From positions 1-64,000 of the forward strand of contig CALULA010000003.1 of assembly GCA_944321365.1 (NCBI GenBank): 64,000 nt of DNA, in the 5' to 3' direction. This DNA is from an uncultured Paraprevotella sp. (GTDB lineage Bacteria > Bacteroidota > Bacteroidia > Bacteroidales > Bacteroidaceae). The notes below the pieces were generated by a model. That model worked only from the letters and a program-made list of their open reading frames with translations. It was not told the DNA's origin and made no database searches. Position 1 is the stretch's first letter; each line of letters begins with the position of its first letter. Shown here piece by piece: positions 25,583 to 34,998 of this stretch. The translations under genes were made by a program, and so were the position numbers.

Positions 25583-28500
25583 ATGAAGACGTTAACGTGG
25601 CTTTATAGTTTGGTCCTGTGCGGATTTCCGATAGGAATGGGCGCGCAAGTGACGGATAGGATACTGTTGGGTGATGTATCAAGTGAAGAACAACACGGAC
25701 TGACGGTTTATTGTCCGGATAAGACTCAGATGGTCACAGACGGGCTGATGGGGCAGTCTGGGCGTAACTGCCTGCGTTTTGAAGAGAATCCTTTTGCCGG
25801 TGACTGGCCCGGTATTTATGGCGGTGAATATTGTTTCGTGCTGAAAGTGGACGGCAACCGTCAGAATTATCTTACTCTCCGCACCAACGGAGGCGATGGC
25901 GTGACGATGCAGGAACGTTATCGTGTGCAGGTAAACAATAAGGACTTGCAGGACTATTCCAGGGATGCGGTGAGTTTTGATGCACAGAAAGCACCCGGTG
26001 CTTTTGCTTACAGTACGCTGATCATTCCCCGCAGTCAGACGGATGGGAAAACGCATGTAGTGGTGCGTGTGCGTGCTGTGGGACGTTATTATGGTTACGG
26101 CAGGCCCGGTGAGTTTGCCACCTATCAGCGGGTAATGGAGGGAGATATGCCTCCGGTCTATGCTGTCTATTCGACCACCAATCCCATGTTCGGACTGTTG
26201 GCGGATGAGGTGCCCGGAAAAATTTCCGGATATGAGGAAGCTCCGATGCAGCCGGCTACGGATTTGGATGCGCTGAAAGAGGATATCCGTCAGACGTTGA
26301 ACAATACAATTGCTTCTGAAATCAGCGGTTATGACTTTAAACCGGCTTATGGTAATAACAACTTCAATATCGTGGAGGCCATGGGGACGGCTTACCAAAA
26401 AGGGTATTATGGAACAACACCTGCCGAACTGGCCGCCAAAATCAGAGTGGCCATCGACTCTATGGTCTACATCAACAACCTGACAAAGAGCGGGGTGGTG
26501 GTTTCCCGTTCCGTGCTGGGCAATTCTGCTACCGAACAGAAACCGTCTGCCGGTTGGGGTGGTCTCTATGGTGAGCAGGGCTTCGGACTGTATCAGCTCT
26601 GGCGGGCCGGCCAGGTAACGGATTATTATCTTGACCAGGTGGTGGATTTGGGCGGCGGTGCAGGCCGCACACGCCGCGCACAATGGATCGAGGCTTTCAG
26701 AGAGAGCTTTGATTATGGTTGCACGCTGAACGGACGCCGCACCATTACCAACCAAGCCATGGAGGCGGCCTGCAGTGTATATGGCGCATGTCTGGCTTTG
26801 TATGCGTTAGACAATGAGCAATATCATAATGCGCCCCGACTGGGACTTCGTTTCGTGCGCGAGGCTGTTGGTGTGGACGTGTGGAGCGGTGTTCCGGCCG
26901 ATTGTACGTTCGACGGGCGGCTGAAAGATGCAGAGGGCTATCCTGATTTTCAGTTGGGCGACTCATGCTCCACAGATACCAGAATGAATTTCTGGGGCAT
27001 CAATTTCCAGGTGATGACAGAGAAAGGCAACGGTCGGGAGGCCGGCTGGACTTGCAGCAGCTGTTATGGCAATATGGGGCCGCGCATCATCGACCTTTAC
27101 CTGATGACGCAGGCCGACCCTTACATCGGTAAGGCGGCGGGCGGCAACGGTGATGCGGCAGTGCTGGCCAAGGCCGTGGCCAATGAGAAGACGCAGGCTT
27201 ATTTCACTTATCCTTGGGTGGCCGCCGATGGCTGTCGGCAGATCGACGGCGAGAGCGTCATGTGCTGGCGCAACCGTTATGATCCGGGCAAGGCGTATTA
27301 CAATAACTTGATTGTGGCAGGCATCAGTGGTGATGAGGAACTGCTGGGACATGTATGGCAGAGCTATCTTGAAGGCCGCTTGGGCATCTTGACCGACAGG
27401 AGCAGCCGGTTGTTCAACTACTATTCGCGCACTTATTATCTTCCCGAATGCATCGAGACGTTGCAAGCCTATGGGCAGGCTCATGGCACTGACTATACGC
27501 CCATGCCTTCCGTACCCGGTGAAAAGGATTATGTGCAGGGAGATGAACAGGCAGGTATCGTGGCCGTAAAGCACGGCGGGAATCATCTTTTTGTGAATTT
27601 TTACAGCGAAAGCAGTCTGGGGTCGTGCGGACGCGCCCACCTGATCACGGAGACGGAGGTGCGCAACATCGGGTTCGTTCCGGATGTGATGGAATACGTG
27701 CCGTCCGGACAGACAGAGACCATTGCTGATGTTTACTGGAACGGGAATCATAAGATTACGTATCCCGACAATCCGGTGATGGCCGATGGCGGGACGGTCT
27801 ACGACATTCCGGCCTACGATGGTGTGGCTGGGCATTACAACAGCATGCGCACGATGTGCGAGTTCTATCAGCAGCAGCTGGGCGCTTATCTCATTGCGCA
27901 GAACACTACGGCGGACAAAACCTATCCGCTGCAGGTGACCGAAGCCTTGTTAGGGACAGAGGCTGTGGACATTGCTACGGGGGAAAGTATCACACTGACT
28001 GCGGGCATGCAGGTGCCGCCGCGTACCACTGTGGGCTACTATTTGCCGGATGTCGGTACGGCAGCGGCCTCGATGGATGTCCCTGCGGCGGTTGAGGCCG
28101 ATGTGGAAGCTCTCTCGGCCCGTGTGAGCGAACTGTTGGAGTTTGCCCGTGAGGCTTCTCGCAATCTGTCGGAAGAGCAGCAGAACGGCAAATACTCCCG
28201 CGATGCTTACATGCCGTTCTTCAGCGAACTGACGTTTGCCAACTATGTAGCTCATGCCGGAACGTTCACCGGTTTGCAGGCAGACAGTGTGCTGGCGGTG
28301 TTGAACCGGGCCTATGAGGATTTCGCCGACACCTATTATGTTTACGACTGTGTGGAGCTGCCGGGCACGGTGGACTATAATAAAAAGGTGGCCCAGAGTG
28401 GGGCATTGCAGATTAAGTCATCCACAAGCCTGTCCAACGCCATGAATGGGGCATATGTGTTGATTCCGGTTATGGCTACACAGACGGGTGATTACACCGT

Positions 28501-29866
28501 CACGGTGCAGGCCCGCGGCCATGTCTATGACGAGAAAGAGCCATCGCTGAACCTGGCCTTGTACACCGATGAGGACTATTGGAACGATGACATGCCTGTT
28601 GATGCTTCCAAGACCCGTCAGATAGCTTATGCCATGTTGGGCTATTCCGATTATCAGTGGTATGTTCATCTGGAAGCCGGTGAGTCGAGGTTGCTGAAGC
28701 TTACGTTTCTGGCGAATACGAGCGGTTATACGGTAGACTTGGGACGGATGACGTTTGCCTTGTCCACGCTTTTCGACCGTCTGCAGCAGCAGATTGTCAG
28801 TGCCGACAGCTTGCTGCTGGCCTATGCCGCATCCGATTTGGTAGGCGATGCCGACCGCAACCGGCTTTCTGCAGCCATAGCAGAGGCACGCTCGGTGAGC
28901 TCCGGTGCGGATGACGCCGTCATTCAGCAGGCTTATGGTGCCTTGACCGAGGCCATGGAGCGTTTCCTGCAGGCCGTGGCGGAGTGGAAATATCCCGTAG
29001 CCGACATACAGTTCCGGTTGAACAACACGTCGCAGACCGGCGACGGAGCCACGTTCGAGGTGCGTAATTCCTCGTCCGACACCAGAGACAACGGTTTTGT
29101 CGGGGGCATAAAGTTCGACATCTCTGCCTTGGCCGGGCAGAAAGTGGTTGCTGCGGCGTTGGAGGTGACGACTCTGGAGCGTGGCTGTCAGGTTTCCGTG
29201 CGTCCGTTCTCTACCGACTGGGGAGAGGCGGGAGGCACCACAGACTCTTATGCTTCCAAAGAGGAATATATCCGTGAGGCGTTGGCGGCGGATGAGATAG
29301 CCCGGTTCTCGGCGGCGTTGGGCGGCGGACGAAAGATGTTCGAATGGATTCCGAGCAGCGATTACATGTATACGGTGAAAGACTGGCGGGTGTCTGTCGA
29401 TGTGACGGATTATCTGGTCCGTCTGCTGGACGGCGGGCAGGAAGAAGCCGCGTTCCTGTTGGCACCGGCCGATGGCGGAAGCACGCGTACCACGATTGTC
29501 TGCAAAGATGCTTCCGAGGCCACGTTCGGCACCTCCACCACAGACGACTATTACCTTTCCGGCGAGCTGATGGGACAGAAGACGGGGCAGACGGTGACCC
29601 GCTGGTCGCGCGTGATGCAGGTGCTGGGCCAGGACGGCTCGCCCGTGCAGTCGTTGTTCCCCCAGCTGCTGGTGACGCTGGACGGGACGGACGGTTTGCG
29701 AAAGGTGGTCGTTCCGGCAGGCAAGGGGGCGGCAAGCCTTGTTGACGTCTGGTCTGTGAACGGCGTCAGGCTGAAGGGCGGCGTGCCGTCGGGCGAGGCT
29801 ACGGATGGTCTGCAGCCCGGCATCTACATTGTGGACGGCCGGAAAGTGCTGGTGCGCCGCAAATGA
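25583..29866 (+). CDS. Very large secreted multidomain protein, unrecognised family, 1427 aa
   Basis: The ATG at 25583 gives a signal peptide (MKTLTWLYSLVLCGFPIGMGAQ). Residues about 30-215 are beta-rich with many Gly/Tyr. Residues about 230-660 look like a helical, Trp/Tyr-rich barrel of the (alpha/alpha) type seen in many polysaccharide lyases and some hydrolases (GWGGLYGEQGFGLYQLWRAG; MNFWGINFQVM; CWRNRYDPGKAYYNN). Then come beta-sheet (DEQAGIVAVKHGGNHLFVNF), helical spacers (about 835-930 and 1070-1130) flanking a beta-sandwich, and a domain at about 1139-1367 that also opens the protein at 32451. A sorting-like tail ends GIYIVDGRKVLVRRK. I cannot assign a CAZy family. Placement between SusD2 and GH39 suggests an enzyme on the imported glycan. 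Acid/base residues cannot be named. Confidence 0.8.
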   Translation: MKTLTWLYSLVLCGFPIGMGAQVTDRILLGDVSSEEQHGLTVYCPDKTQMVTDGLMGQSGRNCLRFEENPFAGDWPGIYGGEYCFVLKVDGNRQNYLTLRTNGGDGVTMQERYRVQVNNKDLQDYSRDAVSFDAQKAPGAFAYSTLIIPRSQTDGKTHVVVRVRAVGRYYGYGRPGEFATYQRVMEGDMPPVYAVYSTTNPMFGLLADEVPGKISGYEEAPMQPATDLDALKEDIRQTLNNTIASEISGYDFKPAYGNNNFNIVEAMGTAYQKGYYGTTPAELAAKIRVAIDSMVYINNLTKSGVVVSRSVLGNSATEQKPSAGWGGLYGEQGFGLYQLWRAGQVTDYYLDQVVDLGGGAGRTRRAQWIEAFRESFDYGCTLNGRRTITNQAMEAACSVYGACLALYALDNEQYHNAPRLGLRFVREAVGVDVWSGVPADCTFDGRLKDAEGYPDFQLGDSCSTDTRMNFWGINFQVMTEKGNGREAGWTCSSCYGNMGPRIIDLYLMTQADPYIGKAAGGNGDAAVLAKAVANEKTQAYFTYPWVAADGCRQIDGESVMCWRNRYDPGKAYYNNLIVAGISGDEELLGHVWQSYLEGRLGILTDRSSRLFNYYSRTYYLPECIETLQAYGQAHGTDYTPMPSVPGEKDYVQGDEQAGIVAVKHGGNHLFVNFYSESSLGSCGRAHLITETEVRNIGFVPDVMEYVPSGQTETIADVYWNGNHKITYPDNPVMADGGTVYDIPAYDGVAGHYNSMRTMCEFYQQQLGAYLIAQNTTADKTYPLQVTEALLGTEAVDIATGESITLTAGMQVPPRTTVGYYLPDVGTAAASMDVPAAVEADVEALSARVSELLEFAREASRNLSEEQQNGKYSRDAYMPFFSELTFANYVAHAGTFTGLQADSVLAVLNRAYEDFADTYYVYDCVELPGTVDYNKKVAQSGALQIKSSTSLSNAMNGAYVLIPVMATQTGDYTVTVQARGHVYDEKEPSLNLALYTDEDYWNDDMPVDASKTRQIAYAMLGYSDYQWYVHLEAGESRLLKLTFLANTSGYTVDLGRMTFALSTLFDRLQQQIVSADSLLLAYAASDLVGDADRNRLSAAIAEARSVSSGADDAVIQQAYGALTEAMERFLQAVAEWKYPVADIQFRLNNTSQTGDGATFEVRNSSSDTRDNGFVGGIKFDISALAGQKVVAAALEVTTLERGCQVSVRPFSTDWGEAGGTTDSYASKEEYIREALAADEIARFSAALGGGRKMFEWIPSSDYMYTVKDWRVSVDVTDYLVRLLDGGQEEAAFLLAPADGGSTRTTIVCKDASEATFGTSTTDDYYLSGELMGQKTGQTVTRWSRVMQVLGQDGSPVQSLFPQLLVTLDGTDGLRKVVVPAGKGAASLVDVWSVNGVRLKGGVPSGEATDGLQPGIYIVDGRKVLVRRK

Positions 29867-29901
29867 ATCTTGAAACAGAATATTCACATAAATAAGAAAA
29901 G

Positions 29902-31536
29902 ATGAAGAAAAAAATGATGATGGCGTTGGTCTGCGCCCTGTCGGCTGTGGCGGATCTGCAGGCCCAACGGCTGGACGTGCGGTCGCTGCAGGCAGAACCG
30001 TTCGAGCACTACTGGAGCTTCGCCACTTGCGGTGGCCGTGTCAACGAGGCGTTGCGTGCGGGCTGGCAGGAGCAGCTGCAGGTGGTGAGGGAAGAGTGTG
30101 GCTTCCGCTATGTGCGTATGCACGACCTGTTTAATGATGACATGTTCGTTTATTTCGAGAAGCCGGACGGGCGTGTGGTGTATAACTGGCAATATGTGGA
30201 CGAAGTCTACGACCGTCTGCTCGACAAAGGCATGCGTCCGTTTGTGGAACTGTCGTTCTTCCCCACAGGCATTGCGGCAAAGGACAGTAAGACGCAGATG
30301 TGGTACCGCAACCAGGTGACGGTGGACCGCAACAACTTCGGAAAGTGGCACGACCTCATCAGGGCCTTTACGCAGCACGTTGTGGACCGTTACGGGCTTG
30401 AAGAGGTGCGGCAGTGGTACTTTGAGGTCTGGAACGAGCCAAATCTCTACTATCCCGGTTTCTTCGACGGAACCAAGAGCGACTATTTCCGTCTCTACAA
30501 GGAGGCGGCCCGCGCCATCAAGTCGGTGGACGCCAGCCTGCGCGTGGGTGGTCCGGCCACGAGCAATTTCGTGACCGACACCCGTTTCGACGGTGAGACC
30601 TATGACAAGAACAAGTCCGTGTTCTATCCGCAGGACCAGATCAACCGTCAGCAGTGGAAAGGCGTGTGGATAGAGGATTTCCTGAACTACTGTGCGCAGG
30701 AAAGTCTTCCGGTGGATTTTATCTCCACCCATCCCTATCCCACCGACTATGCCCTCGATCCGGAGACGGGGCGCGGCAAGGATGCCATACGCTATGTGCA
30801 TTCGCTGCATGATGACATCACGTGGTTGCAGGGCACGTTGGCCAAAAGCAAATATCCCGATGCCGAGATTCATCTAACAGAATGGAGCACCAGTCCGAAC
30901 AGCCGCGATGTGATGCACGACCTGCTGCCGCCTGCCGCCTACATCATCAAGGGCAGCCTGGACTGCATCGGCATGGCCCATTCGCTGATGTATTGGACCT
31001 TTACCGACATCTTTGAGGAGAAAGGCGGGGGCGAAGAGATATTCCACGGGGGCTTCGGGCTGATTAATTTCCAGGGCATTGTGAAACCCTCGTTCCATGC
31101 TTTCCGCATGCTGAACGCTCTGGGCAACGAGAAGCTCTACTACGATGAGCCGCTCTTCGTCAGCCGCGACTCGCAGACCGGCAGGCTGACAGCTCTGGCG
31201 TTCAACTATCCGGTGGAGTTTGAGAGCCATGTGCCTGCAGCGCGCGATGCGGGCACGTTCATGCAGGCCTCCTCCCGACCGCTCGACCTGCAGCTGCAGG
31301 GACTGACACCGGGGGCTGTGTTCGAGATAGAGACGCTGGACCACCAGCACGGCAACGTCTATGAGGATTACGTGCGGATGGGGCGGCCCCATTCGCCCAC
31401 GCGTGAGCAGACGGCGGCCCTGAAACGCCTGGCGTGGGCCACGCAGAAAGAATATGTCACAGTGGGAGCCGATGGCACGCTCACGCTCCGGCGCGAGCTG
31501 ACACCCTGGAGCTGTGTGCTCATAAGGGAATTGTAG
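29902..31536 (+). CDS. Glycoside hydrolase family 39
   Basis: 544 residues with signal peptide MKKKMMMALVCALSAVADLQAQ. The GH39 (beta/alpha)8 barrel is recognisable from HYWSFATCGGRVNEALR, FRYVRMHDLFNDDMFVY, the acid/base Glu in YFEVWNEPNLYYPGFF near residue 180, and the nucleophile Glu in HLTEWSTSPNSRD near 326. A small beta-sandwich follows the barrel and ends TPWSCVLIREL, as in beta-xylosidases and iduronidases of the family. GH39 members act on beta-xylosides, alpha-iduronides and, in some gut bacteria, on arabinofuranosyl side groups of arabinogalactan; which applies here is not visible. It is the last gene of the first operon. Confidence 0.92.
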   Translation: MKKKMMMALVCALSAVADLQAQRLDVRSLQAEPFEHYWSFATCGGRVNEALRAGWQEQLQVVREECGFRYVRMHDLFNDDMFVYFEKPDGRVVYNWQYVDEVYDRLLDKGMRPFVELSFFPTGIAAKDSKTQMWYRNQVTVDRNNFGKWHDLIRAFTQHVVDRYGLEEVRQWYFEVWNEPNLYYPGFFDGTKSDYFRLYKEAARAIKSVDASLRVGGPATSNFVTDTRFDGETYDKNKSVFYPQDQINRQQWKGVWIEDFLNYCAQESLPVDFISTHPYPTDYALDPETGRGKDAIRYVHSLHDDITWLQGTLAKSKYPDAEIHLTEWSTSPNSRDVMHDLLPPAAYIIKGSLDCIGMAHSLMYWTFTDIFEEKGGGEEIFHGGFGLINFQGIVKPSFHAFRMLNALGNEKLYYDEPLFVSRDSQTGRLTALAFNYPVEFESHVPAARDAGTFMQASSRPLDLQLQGLTPGAVFEIETLDHQHGNVYEDYVRMGRPHSPTREQTAALKRLAWATQKEYVTVGADGTLTLRRELTPWSCVLIREL

Positions 31537-31559
31537 GCCGTTGCGTCATTACAGCCGGC

Positions 31560-31608
31560 AGACCTGCCCCGTTGCGGATGATTGCATCCGTGGGGCAGGT
31601 CTTTTTTT
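31560..31608 (+). terminator. Strong rho-independent terminator after GH39
   Basis: AGACCTGCCCC (31560-31570) pairs perfectly with GGGGCAGGTCT (31592-31602), with a nested CGGATG/CATCCG stem in the loop and a T6 tail. It ends the operon that starts near 5780. Confidence 0.92.
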
Positions 31609-32450
31609 GTGACACTGGCGTGAGTCTGTGCCGATCGGGGCGGTGATATGCGGACGGGGGGGTGAGCGCGTGTCCGGAAAGAGACCTCGCAAATGCCGGA
31701 GCCGGTGCGCTGGCTCTCCTCGCGCGGCCCCCGGTGTCCTCCGTCAGGCGGTGTGTGTCATTTTGACAGAATGTCAGTCCTGCCCCGCAAAAGAACGCGT
31801 ATTTGCGGCCAAACGGACAACCGGCGGCAAATGCGCGATTCTCACGGGCTTCTGGTTTTTCACGTTGTCAGCTGAAAGCGGCTTTCACTTGACGCCTGTA
31901 CACACGCAGGGCGGGACGTGCGCAGAGAGCGGCGGGGCGCGTCAGCCATCGGTGCGTTCTGCTTTCTTTCTGACATGTCGGCGGAAGGCGTCTTCACGCT
32001 TCAATGAGGGAAAAAAGCGGCGAAAGGCACGGCTGAAACCTGCCTCGCGGACCGGTTGTTCCGGTGTTGCGGACAAGAATCCGGTTTTGTGCGCACAAAA
32101 CCGAGCGTCCTTGCTCACAAAAAAAGTGTTTCTTCCGCAACGCCGTCCGCGTCTTTCCGCAAAGAAAATCGCGCTTTTGCTTAAAGATAGTTAAAATACG
32201 CAGATAAATGTGAATGAATGTATAGAAAATCTTCCTGTTTAGAGCGGAATGCAGGGAGTACCCGTCAGTAAAAGCGGTAAAAGGGTTGCTTTTTGCCGCA
32301 GAAAATGAAGATTCAGTGACTCCCTGTTCTCTCCTTTTCCGGGGAATCCGACTTGGTTAAAAAAACCTTAATTCGTTGGTGTATGATTAAGTGTATCAGG
32401 CCATTCATCCGTATTAGGTTATGTGTAATTTGTTTAAAGTGGAGAATATC
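31609..32450. other. Long non-coding gap with palindromic motifs
   Basis: No credible gene is seen. An open frame at 31628-32194 is Arg/Cys/Lys-rich with no domain, signal or ribosome-binding site. The region carries several short motifs centred on TTGCGC, TTGCGG or TTCCGC (31785-31810, 32064-32165), including the perfect palindrome at 32082-32103. An 8-bp inverted repeat, CAGGGAGT (32252-32259) with ACTCCCTG (32319-32326), lies in the probable leader of the next gene. No convincing -33/-7 promoter was found. Confidence 0.6.
32082..32103. repeat. 22-bp perfect palindrome
   Basis: CGGTTTTGTGC is followed directly by its reverse complement GCACAAAACCG, with no loop. The central TTTGTGCGCACAAA is identical to the centre of the palindrome at 58987-59012. 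As a loop-free palindrome in a non-coding gap it looks more like a protein-binding or recombination site than a terminator. Confidence 0.8.
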
Positions 32451-34733
32451 ATGAGGAAAAAGAACTTGAAGTTTCTGTGCCTGTCCCTGCTGGCCGTGAC
32501 CGGTCTGGCGGAAGGGCATGCGCAGCAAAGTGCGACACTGGAGCTGATGTCGTCCAAGGACATACAACTCCGTGTGAACAATGCAAACCAGAATCCGCTG
32601 AACGCGACGTTTGAGCTGAGGGAATTTACCGGCGGAAACGGCGAGATGGATTACGGCTTCTGCGGTTTGCTGGGATTCGACCTGCAGCCGGTCAGGGAAA
32701 AGATGGCTGAGGGATACAAGGTCTCCGGTGTCAGGGTGCAGCTGACAAACGCCAGCAACGTCAGCAGTTCCTTCTCTTTACGTCCTTTCGGATATGACTG
32801 GGAGGAAGCAGGCACCACGACACGGGATGCCCTGGCCGAGCAGATTGCCGAGGCCGTCGGGCAGGAGGCCGTGGCGCAGGGGAACCAGCCGAACATCGGC
32901 GGGAAGAAACCTTTTGAGCTTCGTGACGTGCAGGCTGTGGAACACTACGACATCGGCGGCTATCAGGCCACGCTGGAAGGCGACGCGCTGACCGACTACG
33001 TGGCTGAGGCTGCAGACGGAGGCGAGGCGGGAGTGGCTTTCCTGCTGGTGGGCGACAACGATGGGACGAACAGCATCCAGATCTATACGAAAGATGCCAC
33101 CCGCGACGGCAGCGGAACCAGCACGACCGAAAAGTGGCAATGGAACGGCACGGCTTGGGAGCAGGTGGCAGGCCAGTCGGTGACACGCTATGAGCAGTGC
33201 CTGGCCTACTTCGGCCTGACGGAGGAGGAATTCCAAAAGGCCGTGACGCCACGCCTGTTTGTCGACCTGACGGAGAGCGGCGTGAAGATTCCGGTGGCAT
33301 TGCCTGTGGAGGTGGACGTTACGTCGGCCAACACGGTGCGCACCTCCAACGCCGGAACCACTACGGTGACGGACAATCAGGGAGTGCGGACGGAGAACGT
33401 GTTCTACAGCAACCAGAACAACGGCATACTTTATCTGGGGCGTTATGACCTCAGTCAGCTCCGTTCCATAAAGGCCGTTGTGGCTTTCGCGCAGAGCAAG
33501 AGTAATTATGTCAGTGCCAATCTGGCCGTCATGGATGCCGCAGACGGCGAGGTGACAGTGGACTATCTGGATGACAATTCCTCCACGATACGTCACGGCA
33601 ACAATGGTTTCCTGTATTTGCGCGGCGGGCAGACCATAAACGGTGAGACGCCTTGGAACAACGGATTCAAGCGTGGGGTGGAATACACCGTGAACGTGGC
33701 GGACCGCACCATTACGGTCGACACCGAGGGATATGCAGCCTATTGGGCGGCGGAAGGCGAGGTCGTGGCCGTGGATTATTCCACCAATACTAATGACAAT
33801 ACCACGAAACAGTCCGAGTTGGGCAACCGTTTCGAGGCAGCGGTAAGCTCAGACCGCCTGCAGGATCTGTTCCTTTACGCTACGGCACAGAGCGGCCGTG
33901 TCTGTGTTTCCTCACTGACGCTCTATTTTGCCGACAATTCGGAGGTGACGCTCCCCGTGCAGACGATGAACGGCTATGCGGTAGACCGCCAGTTGAGTGC
34001 CGCCACCATCAAGGCTTCTGCCGAACTGGACGGCACGCCCATCAGCGAACTGACGTTGGGCAGCGTGGAGATGAGCGGGGCTGTGGCGGATGCCCTGGCG
34101 GAGTTGCAGGAGGCCGGCATCACGTCCGTTGAGGCGGAATCGGTGGACTATGCGCTGACGGTGTCGGCAGCCGGTGCGGCCACTTTGGTGCTCCCCTATG
34201 ATGCCGTGCTGCCCGAAGGTGTCAAGGCATATACGCTTTCCTATACGTCGGGCGACGCCGTCGTGGCCGAGGAGGTCAACTCACTGACGGCCAACCAGCC
34301 TGTGCTTGTCAATGCAGCGGAGGGCACCTATCATGTGACGGCGGCCTATGCCGGACTGACGTTGGCCGAGTCACCGGTTTCGGGTGCGTTGTGCGGCAAC
34401 TATGCGTCCGGTGTGACGGTGCCGGAAGGCTCTTATGTGCTGCAGAACCAGACGGCAGGTCTGGCTTTCTACCAGGTGACCGAGGGAATGGAGTTTGAGG
34501 CCGCGCCTTTCCGCGCCTATCTCACGGCGCAGGCTGCCGGCGTGAACCGCCTGCTCATCGACTGGGGCGACGGAACGACGGGCATCGGCAGTGCGATGGC
34601 CGAAGAGGCGGACATCGCAGACGGTCCGGTCTATAACCTGCAGGGCGTGAAAGTGGCCGATGGCATGAAAGGACTGAACGGCCTGCCCAAGGGCATTTAT
34701 ATAATGAACGGGAAAAAATGTGTAGTGAAATAA
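32451..34733 (+). CDS. Secreted multidomain protein sharing a domain with the 1427-aa protein, 760 aa
   Basis: The start at 32451 follows GTGGAG and gives a signal peptide (MRKKNLKFLCLSLLAVTGLAEGHAQQ); the frame is open from 32421 but that start breaks the signal. Residues about 30-280 are homologous by eye to the C-terminal region of the 1427-aa protein: LRPFGYDWEEAGTTT versus VRPFSTDWGEAGGTT, LTDYVAEAADGGEAGVAFLL versus VTDYLVRLLDGGQEEAAFLL, GTSTTEKW versus GTSTTDDY. Residues about 285-510 form a beta-sandwich (ILYLGRYDLSQLRSIKAVV; FLYLRGGQTINGETPWNNGF) that may bind glycan. A C-terminal part has bacterial Ig-like repeats and a sorting-like end (VYNLQGVKVADG; GIYIMNGKKCVVK). No catalytic motif seen. 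Likely a secreted binding or adhesion partner. Confidence 0.82.
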   Translation: MRKKNLKFLCLSLLAVTGLAEGHAQQSATLELMSSKDIQLRVNNANQNPLNATFELREFTGGNGEMDYGFCGLLGFDLQPVREKMAEGYKVSGVRVQLTNASNVSSSFSLRPFGYDWEEAGTTTRDALAEQIAEAVGQEAVAQGNQPNIGGKKPFELRDVQAVEHYDIGGYQATLEGDALTDYVAEAADGGEAGVAFLLVGDNDGTNSIQIYTKDATRDGSGTSTTEKWQWNGTAWEQVAGQSVTRYEQCLAYFGLTEEEFQKAVTPRLFVDLTESGVKIPVALPVEVDVTSANTVRTSNAGTTTVTDNQGVRTENVFYSNQNNGILYLGRYDLSQLRSIKAVVAFAQSKSNYVSANLAVMDAADGEVTVDYLDDNSSTIRHGNNGFLYLRGGQTINGETPWNNGFKRGVEYTVNVADRTITVDTEGYAAYWAAEGEVVAVDYSTNTNDNTTKQSELGNRFEAAVSSDRLQDLFLYATAQSGRVCVSSLTLYFADNSEVTLPVQTMNGYAVDRQLSAATIKASAELDGTPISELTLGSVEMSGAVADALAELQEAGITSVEAESVDYALTVSAAGAATLVLPYDAVLPEGVKAYTLSYTSGDAVVAEEVNSLTANQPVLVNAAEGTYHVTAAYAGLTLAESPVSGALCGNYASGVTVPEGSYVLQNQTAGLAFYQVTEGMEFEAAPFRAYLTAQAAGVNRLLIDWGDGTTGIGSAMAEEADIADGPVYNLQGVKVADGMKGLNGLPKGIYIMNGKKCVVK

Positions 34734-34742
34734 AAGAAGAAG

Positions 34743-34916
34743 ATGAAGTTTATGAAAAAGTATATGACGCCCCGTGTGGAGACGTTGGAATGCCGGGGGA
34801 AAGAAAGTTTGTTGTCGCTCAGTGATCCTGCCGGAACAGCTGTGAGCGGTTCGCCTGCCGACGATAGTCTGGAGATGTTGTCCAATCGCGATGTCTGGTC
34901 AGACGGATTGTTCTGA
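34743..34916 (+). CDS. Small peptide, 57 aa
   Basis: An ATG at 34743, preceded by AAGAAGAAG and only 9 bp after the 760-aa gene, opens a 57-codon frame that stops 33 bp before a strong terminator. It begins MKFMKKYMTPRVETLE, continues CRGKESLLSLSD and ends SNRDVWSDGLF. It has no signal peptide or membrane helix. From memory, short peptides of the 'MKKYxxPxxExLE...SLLSLSD' type are frequent in Bacteroidales, often unannotated and of unknown function. The tight coupling and terminator suggest it is really expressed. Confidence 0.7.
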   Translation: MKFMKKYMTPRVETLECRGKESLLSLSDPAGTAVSGSPADDSLEMLSNRDVWSDGLF

Positions 34917-34948
34917 GATCCGATAGCGACAGGGCAGTAATTGTGGAT

Positions 34949-34995
34949 AGGCACCCGCCGACGGCCTGTAGATCAGGCCGGACGGGTGCCTTTTT
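34949..34995 (+). terminator. Rho-independent terminator after the 57-aa peptide
   Basis: AGGCACCCG (34949-34957) pairs with CGGGTGCCT (34983-34991), with a nested CGGCCTG/CAGGCCG stem and a T5 tail. It lies between convergent genes and also separates the unit from the minus-strand regulator ending at 34999. Confidence 0.92.
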
Positions 34996-34998
34996 CTG

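Noticed and set aside
31628-32194. 188-codon plus-strand open frame between the two operons
   Set aside because: It is Arg/Cys/Lys-rich and repeat-driven, has no signal peptide or recognisable family, follows directly after a strong terminator and overlaps the palindrome cluster. Better read as non-coding.
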